Source: Anaerolineales bacterium (lineage in GTDB: Bacteria; Chloroflexota; Anaerolineae; 4572-78; J111). From it: a stretch of DNA of 64,000 nt. The stretch spans positions 24,543 through 88,542 of the forward strand of contig JACKAT010000020.1 in NCBI GenBank assembly GCA_020634935.1, in the 5' to 3' direction. The notes below the pieces were generated by a model. It saw only the letters and a list, made by a program, of their open reading frames with translations, was not told the DNA's origin and searched no databases. Each line of letters begins with the position of its first letter. Position 1 is the first letter of the stretch. A program made the position numbers and the translations under genes. This document shows, in pieces, positions 57,145-64,000 of the stretch.

Positions 57145-59112
57145 GTGAATTCAGGTCTTTTTAAGAACAGCATAGTATACCTGCTCATCCTGCTGGCTGT
57201 TGCTGCTCTCATTTTTAGTATCTTTTCAAGCCCGAGAGACAGTAATGAACTGGATATTACCACAGTAGCTGAGCAGATTAAGCTAGGTCAAATTGAAAGA
57301 ATTAGCGTCAACAATGAAGATGTGACGGTTGAATATAAACAGCCCAACGCCAATGATGCTAAATCGCGTAAGGAAAATGGAGTTAGTATTTTTACCACAT
57401 TCGAGAAGTTGGGGGTTACCAAGGAAGAACTAAGTCAGGTAGACATCGAGATCATCCCCCCCGGCGTCTGGAGTGACTGGGGGACCTTAGCTATCACCAT
57501 TCTGCCGCTCCTGATTTTTGGGGGGCTGTTGTTTTTCATGGTCCGCCAGGCGCAAGGCTCCAATAATCAAGCCTTAAGTTTTGGTAAGAGCAAAGCCCGC
57601 ATGTTCACCGGCGATAAACCTACGGTCACCTTTGACGATGTCGCCGGCGCAAACGAAGCCAAACAAGAGCTGACCGAAGTGGTTGAGTTTTTACGCGAGC
57701 CGGAGAAGTTTATCTCGTTGGGGGCGCGTATTCCCAAAGGGGTGCTGATGGTTGGCCCGCCCGGTTGCGGAAAAACACTGCTGGCCAAAGCCGTTTCCGG
57801 CGAAGCGGGGGTGCCGTTCTTTAGCATCTCCGGTTCCGAGTTTGTGGAGATGTTTGTTGGGGTCGGGGCCAGCCGCGTTCGGGACTTGTTCGATCAGGCC
57901 AAGCGCAACAGCCCTTGTATCATTTTTGTCGATGAGATCGATGCCGTCGGGAGACATCGTGGCGCCGGTTTAGGGGGCAGCCACGATGAGCGTGAGCAAA
58001 CGCTCAACCAAATTCTGGTGGAGATGGACGGGTTCGAAACCGATACCAACGTTATCGTCATCGCTGCCACTAACCGGCCCGATATTTTAGACCCGGCCCT
58101 TCTGCGCCCCGGCCGCTTTGATCGGCGCGTTATTTTGGATCGACCGGACTGGCAGGGCCGCAAGAAAATTTTGGAAGTTCACTCCAAAGGCAAACCCATG
58201 GCCAGCGATGTCAATCTGGAAGCGTTAGGAAAAGCCACCATCGGCTTTTCCGGGGCCGATCTGGAAAACGTGGTCAACGAAGGCGCGATCCTGGCCGCTC
58301 GACGCAACCAGAAGCAAGTCACCATGCTCGACCTTGAGCAGGCCATTGAAAAGGTTCGTCTGGGGCCGGAACGCCGCAGCCGCATCATTAGCGAAGAAGA
58401 AAAAGAGATTGTGGCTTATCACGAAGCCGGCCATGCCCTGGTCGCATACATGATCCCGGAAGCGGATCCGGTCCATAAAGTTAGCATCGTCGCCCGAGGT
58501 GGCGCCGGTGGGTTCACTTTATTCCTGCCGTCTGATGACCGCACCTTAATCAGCGAGTCGGCTTTTAAGGCCCGCTTGGCCGTGGGCTTGGGTGGTCGAG
58601 CAGCGGAGGAAATTATGTTTACCTCGGTCACGACCGGGGCCAGCGGCGACCTGGAACACATCACCCGCATGGCCAGAGCGATGGTCACCCAATATGGCAT
58701 GAGCAAAAAACTGGGGCCGTTGACCTTCGGCGATAAAGAAGAGTTGGTTTTTCTGGGCCGGCAGTTAAGCGAACAGCGTAACTACAGTGAGGAAGTGGCC
58801 GAGCAGATCGACTTTGAGGTGCGCCGTCTGGTGGATGAAGCCCATGAGCGCGCGCTGAAAATTTTGACCGAGCAGATCGAAACTATGAAGGTGATTGCCG
58901 AACGGTTGAAAGAAGACGAAAACCTGGACGCAGCCGAGTTCAAAGCTCTGGTTGATGAGAGCTTAGCCTCTTCCTCTTCTGACGAAGGTAGTATGGCCGT
59001 TGTCGCTGAGGAAGAAAAAGCCGAAAAGAAGGCTAAATCGTCAGAGACCTCCTCGTCCGAAGACGCCCCCCCCAAAAGACTGCCGCCGTCAGCCGCACCT
59101 TTACCCGCTTAG
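57145..59112 (+). CDS. ftsH: ATP-dependent zinc metalloprotease FtsH
   Basis: A 655-residue membrane AAA+ protease that degrades misfolded and regulatory proteins. Two N-terminal helices flank an outer domain (NSIVYLLILLAVAALIFSIF; LAITILPLLIFGGLLFFMV). The AAA domain has GPPGCGKTLLAKA, FVDEIDAVGRHRG and ATNRPDILDPALLRPGRFDR; the protease has HEAGHALVAYM and the zinc-ligand Asp in GDLEHITRMARAMV. The last 45 residues are a Ser/Glu/Lys-rich tail longer than usual. GTG at 57145 lies 5 nt after GGAGG; an earlier in-frame GTG at 57133 overlaps that RBS. Confidence 0.96.
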   Translation: MNSGLFKNSIVYLLILLAVAALIFSIFSSPRDSNELDITTVAEQIKLGQIERISVNNEDVTVEYKQPNANDAKSRKENGVSIFTTFEKLGVTKEELSQVDIEIIPPGVWSDWGTLAITILPLLIFGGLLFFMVRQAQGSNNQALSFGKSKARMFTGDKPTVTFDDVAGANEAKQELTEVVEFLREPEKFISLGARIPKGVLMVGPPGCGKTLLAKAVSGEAGVPFFSISGSEFVEMFVGVGASRVRDLFDQAKRNSPCIIFVDEIDAVGRHRGAGLGGSHDEREQTLNQILVEMDGFETDTNVIVIAATNRPDILDPALLRPGRFDRRVILDRPDWQGRKKILEVHSKGKPMASDVNLEALGKATIGFSGADLENVVNEGAILAARRNQKQVTMLDLEQAIEKVRLGPERRSRIISEEEKEIVAYHEAGHALVAYMIPEADPVHKVSIVARGGAGGFTLFLPSDDRTLISESAFKARLAVGLGGRAAEEIMFTSVTTGASGDLEHITRMARAMVTQYGMSKKLGPLTFGDKEELVFLGRQLSEQRNYSEEVAEQIDFEVRRLVDEAHERALKILTEQIETMKVIAERLKEDENLDAAEFKALVDESLASSSSDEGSMAVVAEEEKAEKKAKSSETSSSEDAPPKRLPPSAAPLPA

Positions 59113-59138
59113 ATTGCGGGCAAGTTTGATAAAAGAAA

Positions 59139-59166
59139 AAGCGACGTTATGGACGTCGCTTTTTTG
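59139..59166 (+). terminator. Intrinsic terminator of ftsH
   Basis: AAGCGACG (59139-59146) pairs with CGTCGCTT (59154-59161) around 7 nt, followed by TTTTG; A-rich on the other side, so it may work bidirectionally. Confidence 0.85.
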
Positions 59167-59179
59167 TTACTTATATGAG

Positions 59180-59299
59180 TTACGCAGTTCAAAAGGTGAC
59201 AGTCACTTTTTGCCAAAAATAAACGTCCGGTTAGCCCAAATAAATCGATTTATCACGTTTAAGTGACTGTCACCTGGTTCGATACTCCCAACTGCGTAA
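59180..59299. repeat. Nested inverted element with GGTGACAGTCAC arms
   Basis: Outer arms TTACGCAGTT (59180-59189) and AACTGCGTAA (59290-59299), inner arms GGTGACAGTCAC (59195-59206) and GTGACTGTCACC (59263-59274). 120 bp, no ORF, no clear target duplication. The inner arms are shared with the palindrome at 473-504. Confidence 0.7.
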
Positions 59300-59372
59300 G
59301 TCCTAACTTAAAAATGTCGAATTTTTGCCGAGAGTTTCCACGCTCGACTTGGGCTATAAAACTCCGACGATG

Positions 59373-61142
59373 CTAAAAGAGAGCCCGATCGATAGCCATG
59401 ACGATGAACAACACGGCCAGGTAAGATTGAGAATATTTGTACAGCTTTCTGCTAACGGCTTTACTATGGCTGCGCCACAACTGCCAGGCCAGTTGGATAA
59501 AACGCGCGCCGAGCACAGCCGCCAGAATGAGATAGACCCAGCCCAGCATTCCAAACGTAAAGGGCAGGAGGGTGACGGTAATGAGGAGGATGCTGTACAG
59601 GAGAATCTGGTAGGTTGTTTCCTGTTCACCCATCACTACCGGCAGCATTGGCACACGCGCTTTGGCGTAATCTTTCTCGACCATCAGGGCTAAGGCCCAG
59701 GTGTGCGGCGGGGTCCAGAAGAAGATAATGGCAAATAGGTAGAAAGCGCTCAACTCTAAACTGTTGGTCACGGCGGCCCAGCCAACCAGCGGAGGGATGG
59801 CGCCGGCAGCACCCCCAATGATAATGTTGTGAATGGTGCTGCGTTTGAGGTAGAGCGTATAGAAGAAGACATAGTAGAGAATACCCAGGGTGCTCAGAAT
59901 AGCGCTAAGGGTATTGACCAGCGCGGCAAACAGCAGGAACGAGAGCGTACTAAGCACCAACCCGAAGATGAGCGTCTCTTGCGGCGACACTAGCCCGGTC
60001 ACTGTCGCCCGGCGCGAAGTGCGCGACATGAGTTGGTCGATATCGCTGTCGACGTAGCTATTGAGTACGCTGGCTCCTCCAGACGACATCGCGCCGCCTA
60101 GCAATGTCAGCAGCAGTAGGGGAATGGAGGGTAGCCCCTTGGCGGCAATGAACATGGCGGTCAGCGTGGTCAGCAGCAGCAGGATCATAATCCACGGTTT
60201 GGTCAGCTTAAAGTAAACGCCCGCCTTTTGCTTGAAAGTCAAGCTCACTGCACCCACCGCCGGGCCAGTCTCAGAGATGGGTAAGGGGGTATCGAGCGTC
60301 AAGGCGCAGATAGTCGCCAAAACAACCAGGCTGCCCCAGATGGCCGCCGTCAACCCCAGGTGAAGAAAGGTCAAAACGGGGTTATAACCCAGCAGGGGAT
60401 ACAAGCCGCCAGCGATAATCTGGCTGACAAAAGTTAGCCCCAAAATCGTTGACCAACGAGCCACCAACGGGTAGCGAGTATAGTAGCGGCGTGTTTGTAA
60501 GATAATGGCCGCCACTAGAACACCAAAGGCAATCGTCATAAAGCGGTGAAGCAGGTTAATAACCACGCCGGCATTGAGTGTCGAAGGAAAAATTTCGCCC
60601 TGGCATAAAGGCCAATCGGGGCAAGCTACCCCGGCCCCGGTCTTGGTGACAACGGTGCCGGTCACCAGCAAGATCAAGAAACTGGCCCCGGTCAGTATAA
60701 TCGATCTCCAGAAGAAGCGATGACTATGATCCAGACCGGTGTGGCGAACGGCAGGTAACTGCCAGGCTGTCAACAGCGCCAGGACCACACCCAGCGTGAA
60801 GGTAGCCACCAGCAAATGGGGAACCATTGCCAGTGGATGGTTCCACTGCCACAGGGGCGTCGTTCGCAGCGAGAGTTGTCCGGCGGCAAAGGCCGCTGCG
60901 CCCAAAGCAACCATAATCGAAAAACGAGAGCGCTGATTGTAACGCCAGGCCCAGATGGCGACGGTAGTCGCGACCATCGCCGCCATGCCGTCGATGGTCC
61001 AATAAATAAGGCCCGCCCAGACGGTCTGGGAATAATCGGTCAGGCCGGCGATGAGGCTGGTGATCACTAGCAACGTTAGCCATAGACAAAAGGCAACAGT
61101 AAGAGAGGGTAGGTTACGACTAATCTTTAATTTTTGATACAC
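59373..61142 (-). CDS. ctaA-ctaB: Fused heme A synthase (CtaA) and heme O synthase (CtaB)
   Basis: A 589-residue membrane protein that would carry both steps from heme B to heme A for cytochrome oxidase. Residues 1-290 are the COX15/CtaA half (LVTGTVVTKTGAGVACPDWPLCQGEIFP, GVVINLLHRFMTIAFG, YNPVLTFLHLGLTAAI with the heme-ligand His residues). From about 300 comes the UbiA/CtaB prenyltransferase half (YFKLTKPWIMILLLLTTLTA, the first Asp-rich motif NSYVDSDIDQLMSRTSRR, and WTPPHTWALALM). CtaA-CtaB fusions are known in some bacteria. GTG start preceded by ACGGAG. It lies 17 nt downstream of the COX2-like gene. Confidence 0.92.
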   Translation of the reverse strand: MYQKLKISRNLPSLTVAFCLWLTLLVITSLIAGLTDYSQTVWAGLIYWTIDGMAAMVATTVAIWAWRYNQRSRFSIMVALGAAAFAAGQLSLRTTPLWQWNHPLAMVPHLLVATFTLGVVLALLTAWQLPAVRHTGLDHSHRFFWRSIILTGASFLILLVTGTVVTKTGAGVACPDWPLCQGEIFPSTLNAGVVINLLHRFMTIAFGVLVAAIILQTRRYYTRYPLVARWSTILGLTFVSQIIAGGLYPLLGYNPVLTFLHLGLTAAIWGSLVVLATICALTLDTPLPISETGPAVGAVSLTFKQKAGVYFKLTKPWIMILLLLTTLTAMFIAAKGLPSIPLLLLTLLGGAMSSGGASVLNSYVDSDIDQLMSRTSRRATVTGLVSPQETLIFGLVLSTLSFLLFAALVNTLSAILSTLGILYYVFFYTLYLKRSTIHNIIIGGAAGAIPPLVGWAAVTNSLELSAFYLFAIIFFWTPPHTWALALMVEKDYAKARVPMLPVVMGEQETTYQILLYSILLITVTLLPFTFGMLGWVYLILAAVLGARFIQLAWQLWRSHSKAVSRKLYKYSQSYLAVLFIVMAIDRALF

Positions 61143-61159
61143 AACAACTCCGTAGGGGG

Positions 61160-61378
61160 CTAGATAGCCTGAAAGGTGAGTATAAGCAGCACCGCCAGCA
61201 GACCTAATGGCATCAAGGTCCAGACTGTCTCCAAAATTAGGCCGGAGCGCGGCTGGTCACGGTTTTCCTGGCGGCGGGCCAGTCGCCAATAGGCCCGAAC
61301 TAAGGAATAGGCCAGTAAGATACTCACAATAATTAAGATGATGGTTGCAGTTGTGAAGAGAAGCATATTGAACGTCAT
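61160..61378 (-). CDS. Small COX2-like transmembrane hairpin protein
   Basis: A 72-residue protein with two membrane helices (LLFTTATIILIIVSILLAYSL and VWTLMPLGLLAVLLILTFQAI) separated by a basic loop. The ETVWTLMPLGLLAVL segment matches the second helix of cytochrome oxidase subunit II (ExxWTxxP), but the CuA domain that should follow is absent, and the protein ends there. It is directly upstream of the heme A synthesis fusion. ATG 61378 preferred: GGGG lies 6 nt before it. It could be a subunit or an assembly factor; truncation is another option. Confidence 0.6.
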   Translation of the reverse strand: MTFNMLLFTTATIILIIVSILLAYSLVRAYWRLARRQENRDQPRSGLILETVWTLMPLGLLAVLLILTFQAI

Positions 61379-61630
61379 CAACATCCCCGTTGGTTGGGTT
61401 AATAACCTAGACTTGTTATTGAGCGGTGAGAGTTATCCCCGTAAGGGGCCGGCACCTGTTTTTGAGGTTATGTCAGCACCGGGGTACAGTACGGTCAGCC
61501 TTATTTTATCCAACCCCCGGTATTTCGCAAACATATCAGACCAGCCGCCTTAAATCGGTTGTGCAATTTTTCACCCATATTCTAGTGGGAAGGTGAACGT
61601 GTGTCAAAAAGACCATCCGTCCGATAGCCT

Positions 61631-61665
61631 TTGGCATCACCCTGAGGGCGTGATATAATCTCAGG
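61631..61665 (+). promoter_or_regulatory. Promoter of the Fe-S protein operon, with inverted repeat
   Basis: TTGGCA (61631-61636), 17-nt spacer, TATAAT (61654-61659). CCTGAG (61641-61646) and CTCAGG (61660-61665) form an inverted repeat spanning the -10, a possible operator. Confidence 0.65.
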
Positions 61666-61678
61666 CAAAGGTTACGCG

Positions 61679-63160
61679 ATGTCCTCGGAAATGATTGTCC
61701 AACTGAATGAAAAGTCAAGGCGGATGAAGTTCACCGCCGGCGATATTCTGACCTGGCCCCTGATTGGGCCATTTTTGCGTTGGCGCTATTCGCGGCGGGT
61801 GATGCAGACTGTTCTCCTGCTAGCCACCAGCGTGTTTGTGTTCGATGGCCTGGTAGGACCGGTGCAAGCCCCCAAGAATCTGGCAACAGTATCGGCCTGG
61901 GTTCATTACCGGGGGTTGGTAGTGCTGGCCTTGCTGGTGGCCGGCAATCTGTTTTGTATGGCTTGCCCATTCATGCTGCCCCGCGAGGTGGGCCGCTGGC
62001 TGGGTGCGAAATGGGGCTTACAGGGGAATGTACCGAAGTTCTTGCGAAATAAGTGGCTAGCGGCGCTGCTGCTCATTATCTTTTTTATCAGCTACGAATA
62101 TTGGGACCTGTGGGCATCGCCGTGGTTGACCGCTTGGATTCTTATCAGTTATTTTTTGACAGCCTTGGTGGTCGATACCTTTTTCAAAGGAGCCGCTTTT
62201 TGCAAGTATGTTTGCCCGCTGGGCCAGTTTAACTTCTTCGGCTCGCTGAGTTCGCCGACTGAGATCAAAATTCGCGATGCTAAAACGTGCGCGGCCTGCC
62301 ACACCAAAGATTGCATTGCCGGCAATCGACAGACCGGTCAGCGCGGCTGCGAGTTGTGGCTATTCCAAGAAAAAAAGTCCGGCAATATGGACTGCACTTT
62401 TTGTCTCGATTGCGTTTATGCCTGCCCACACGACAATATCGGCTGGCAGGCACGCCTGCCCCTGCAAGAGTTATGGATCGACCCACGCCGGGCCGGCATA
62501 GGCCGCTTCAGCCAGCGCTGGGATTTGACCGCCCTGATGGTGGTGCTCGTTACCGCCGCTTACCTCAACGCCTTCGGCATGATCACCCCGGTCTATGCCT
62601 TACAGCAAGTGATTTCCGACGCGCTCAACGCCACCTCGGAATTGCCCAGCCTGTTAGTTATTTTCGGTGTGGGCTTCCTTATTCTCCCCGTGATCATTTT
62701 AGCGGTAACTGGCTACTTCAGCCGGCTGCTTTCCGGTCGATCCGGTGAGCCGCTTGGTCAGGTAATCCGCCGCTTTGTTTATGCCTTGGCGCCGCTGGGC
62801 TTTGGCGTTTGGCTGGCTCACTATGCCTTTCATTTTTTAACCGGGGGGCTGACTATCATTCCGGTGGTCCAATCATTCCTCAATGATGCGGGCGTATCCG
62901 CCGGCCAGCCCCAGTGGCAGCTCGGCCAGGTAGTTCCGGCCGATTGGCTTTTTCCCTTGCAGACCATCTTTCTCTATCTGGGAGTCTTCGGCTCGATGGT
63001 GGTGGGTTTTCAGATTGCGCTTTACCAGTACAAGGATCGTCACGTGGCGCTGCGGGCGTTTATTCCCTGGGCGATTTTGGTGGGTTTGCTGCTGCTAGCG
63101 GCTTTCTGGATCATGCTCCAGCCGATGGAGATGCGGGGGACATTGTTTATCGGGTTATGA
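61679..63160 (+). CDS. Membrane 4Fe-4S protein (NapH/CcoG-like)
   Basis: A 493-residue protein with about nine membrane helices and several cysteine clusters: NLFCMACPFMLPREVGR, then AFCKYVCPLGQFN, CAACHTKDCIAG with a later Cys (RGCELW), and CTFCLDCVYACPHDN (two CxxCxxC-type motifs for 4Fe-4S). The arrangement resembles NapH and CcoG, which pass electrons across the membrane during nitrate respiration or oxidase assembly. Which role is unclear. The start is ATG 61679 or 61691. The next gene follows 9 nt later. Confidence 0.8.
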   Translation: MSSEMIVQLNEKSRRMKFTAGDILTWPLIGPFLRWRYSRRVMQTVLLLATSVFVFDGLVGPVQAPKNLATVSAWVHYRGLVVLALLVAGNLFCMACPFMLPREVGRWLGAKWGLQGNVPKFLRNKWLAALLLIIFFISYEYWDLWASPWLTAWILISYFLTALVVDTFFKGAAFCKYVCPLGQFNFFGSLSSPTEIKIRDAKTCAACHTKDCIAGNRQTGQRGCELWLFQEKKSGNMDCTFCLDCVYACPHDNIGWQARLPLQELWIDPRRAGIGRFSQRWDLTALMVVLVTAAYLNAFGMITPVYALQQVISDALNATSELPSLLVIFGVGFLILPVIILAVTGYFSRLLSGRSGEPLGQVIRRFVYALAPLGFGVWLAHYAFHFLTGGLTIIPVVQSFLNDAGVSAGQPQWQLGQVVPADWLFPLQTIFLYLGVFGSMVVGFQIALYQYKDRHVALRAFIPWAILVGLLLLAAFWIMLQPMEMRGTLFIGL

Positions 63161-63169
63161 GGAGAAATG

Positions 63170-63775
63170 ATGGAGAAAATCGGACGCGTTAGAACTACAT
63201 TGATAACCGTAGTACGTAGTACGCATTGCGTAAAAAAGACCACACTGCGCACTACGCTGGCGGTTCTCATGATCACCCTTCTGCTTTTATTGCCGCCGTT
63301 AACGCTCGCCTCCGGCCCCGGAACCGGCGGTAGTAAAATTCGGATCGATAATGAGGCGGCCGGTCCGTTTGTGCTGTTGGTGGCGACCTCGCCGCTGCCA
63401 ATCACGGTAGGGCAGATGAGCGTGTGGGTGCGGGTGATGGATACCAACGGCCAAAAGGCTCTGCGCGATGCCGTGGTCAAAATCGAAGCCACACCGGCCG
63501 GTGGGGGCGACTTAGTTACCGGCGTTGCCACCCACCAAAATGCCGGCAATGAGATCGACTATGTCGCTCACCTCGATGTCGAACGCACCGGCAGTTGGGA
63601 TGTCAAGGTGATGGTCGAGGACGATCTGGGTCAGGCGGAAGTAACATTCACTGAGACGGTCGCCGGCGGCTTAAGTACCGGGCTGATTGTGGGCTTGGCG
63701 GTGCCGTTTGTCTTTCTTATGATCGTGGTGGGAGTGTTTATGTGGCGGCGATCGGCGAGTGCGGGGACAGCTTGA
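63170..63775 (+). CDS. YtkA/FixH-like membrane-anchored domain protein
   Basis: A 201-residue protein. Residues about 28-48 are hydrophobic (TLAVLMITLLLLLPPLTLA, signal/anchor), then a beta-rich outer domain (PFVLLVATSPLPITVGQMS, VWVRVMDTNGQKALRDAVVKIEATPAGGG, GNEIDYVAHLDVERTGSWDVKVMV) of YtkA/FixH type, and a C-terminal helix (GLIVGLAVPFVFLMIVVGVFMW). The first 25 residues are encoded by a TACGTAGTACGC-type repeat, so they may be a late addition. The ATG at 63170 is preceded by GAGGAG. It partners with the Fe-S protein upstream. Confidence 0.65.
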   Translation: MEKIGRVRTTLITVVRSTHCVKKTTLRTTLAVLMITLLLLLPPLTLASGPGTGGSKIRIDNEAAGPFVLLVATSPLPITVGQMSVWVRVMDTNGQKALRDAVVKIEATPAGGGDLVTGVATHQNAGNEIDYVAHLDVERTGSWDVKVMVEDDLGQAEVTFTETVAGGLSTGLIVGLAVPFVFLMIVVGVFMWRRSASAGTA

Positions 63776-63778
63776 GAC

Positions 63779-63827
63779 GGCTAAAGCCGTTACTACGAGC
63801 TTGAGGTTTGTAGTAACGGCTTTAGCC
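63779..63827. repeat. 18-bp inverted repeat GGCTAAAGCCGTTACTAC
   Basis: Perfect 18-bp arms at 63779-63796 and 63810-63827 with a 13-nt loop, between the ends of two convergent genes. No T-run on either strand; it may still stop transcription or be a dispersed repeat. Confidence 0.7.
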
Positions 63828-63830
63828 ATC

Positions 63831-64000
63831 CTAACACGCGCTCACTCCGGCTGATGCCTGACACACATAAACTGTCGCCTTTAGCCCTGTCATCGCCGGA
63901 TATTGGTCGGCGATGGCAATCTCGACGGCGGAAACCAGGGCTTGAGGGGCCAAGCCGACCACGCAGCCGCCAAAGCCACCCCCGGTCATCCGTGCTCCCC
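63831..64000 (-). CDS. galK: Galactokinase, C-terminal fragment (cut by window edge)
   Basis: On the minus strand the window end opens into GARMTGGGFGGCVVGLAPQA and then LVSAVEIAIADQYP to a stop at 63831-63833. ARMTGGGFGGC is the third conserved motif of the GHMP kinase galactokinase, close to the ATP-binding C-terminal lobe. The rest of the gene lies beyond 64000. Galactokinase phosphorylates galactose for the Leloir pathway; no other Leloir gene is nearby except the aldose-epimerase-like gene at 27.6 kb. Confidence 0.85.
   Translation of the reverse strand, partial: GARMTGGGFGGCVVGLAPQALVSAVEIAIADQYPAMTGLKATVYVCQASAGVSAC

Noticed and set aside
59260..59300. GGTTCGATACTCCC as a tRNA T-arm
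   Set aside because: The sequence around it does not form an acceptor stem, anticodon arm or CCA end; it lies inside the nested repeat.

Overview
The window looks like one chromosomal contig of a Chloroflexota bacterium, probably Anaerolineae-like. This is inferred from gene content, not from a marker-gene search. The clues are a very acidic protein built from LPDWL repeats, a fused heme A synthase/heme O synthase, large PMT-type (GT39) glycosyltransferases with C-terminal beta-sandwich domains, a SARP/BTAD regulator, STAND-type AAA ATPases, and many short palindromic or MITE-like repeats between genes. No rRNA, tRNA, CRISPR array, transposase or phage gene was found. Both edges cut a gene: an unidentified small protein at the left and the galactokinase C-terminus at the right.

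Layout. 0-10 kb: small unknown genes, a DUF937 protein, a secreted S33-type hydrolase with a membrane tail, methylglyoxal synthase with an elaborate control region, TetR, then a HAD dehalogenase overlapping an OsmC-like gene, a membrane STAND ATPase and a DUF5995-like protein. 10-19.5 kb: three MITE-like insertions, a second STAND ATPase with a helix-turn-helix-like N-terminus, a small membrane protein plus SARP/BTAD regulator, and two tandem GT39 glycosyltransferases. 19.5-27 kb: mostly housekeeping genes (rpsF-ssb-rpsR, a parvulin foldase, rsbW-rsbV, then map, a pentapeptide-repeat gene and truD on the minus strand, and a DUF218 protein). 27.4-36 kb: a visibly GC-richer metabolic stretch (tautomerase, aldose-epimerase-like protein, CinA, an iodotyrosine-deiodinase-like nitroreductase, NAD epimerase, metallo-beta-lactamase protein, phosphomannomutase, FabL-like reductase), ending in an 83-bp tandem repeat and a gene remnant. 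36-44.3 kb: unknown protein, Amt with a long structured leader, SRPBCC protein, cardiolipin synthase, uvrA. 44.5-55 kb: LPDWL-repeat protein, ndk, beta-helix-like membrane protein, Nnr, CAP-domain protein, YtxH-like protein, mnmA and a frameshifted iscS. 55-64 kb: PASTA kinase, ftsH, ctaA-ctaB fusion with a COX2-like hairpin protein, an Fe-S membrane protein with a YtkA/FixH-like partner, and galK.

How genes fit together. mnmA and iscS are the two ends of tRNA 2-thiouridine sulfur transfer, but iscS reads as broken in three places. The right end groups heme A synthesis, a COX2-like fragment, a CcoG/NapH-like Fe-S protein and a YtkA/FixH-like protein, which suggests respiratory-complex assembly. 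RsbW and RsbV form a partner-switching pair without a linked sigma factor. Several leaders carry visible promoter, operator and hairpin arrangements, best in mgsA, amt, rpsF and the divergent promoter near 32 kb. The most distinctive non-gene content is the repeat landscape: two elements of about 140-150 bp with inverted ends and 8-bp target duplications, one with a flanking direct repeat of about 15 bp, dispersed GGTGACAGTCAC palindromes, and repeat-derived segments translated inside two proteins.
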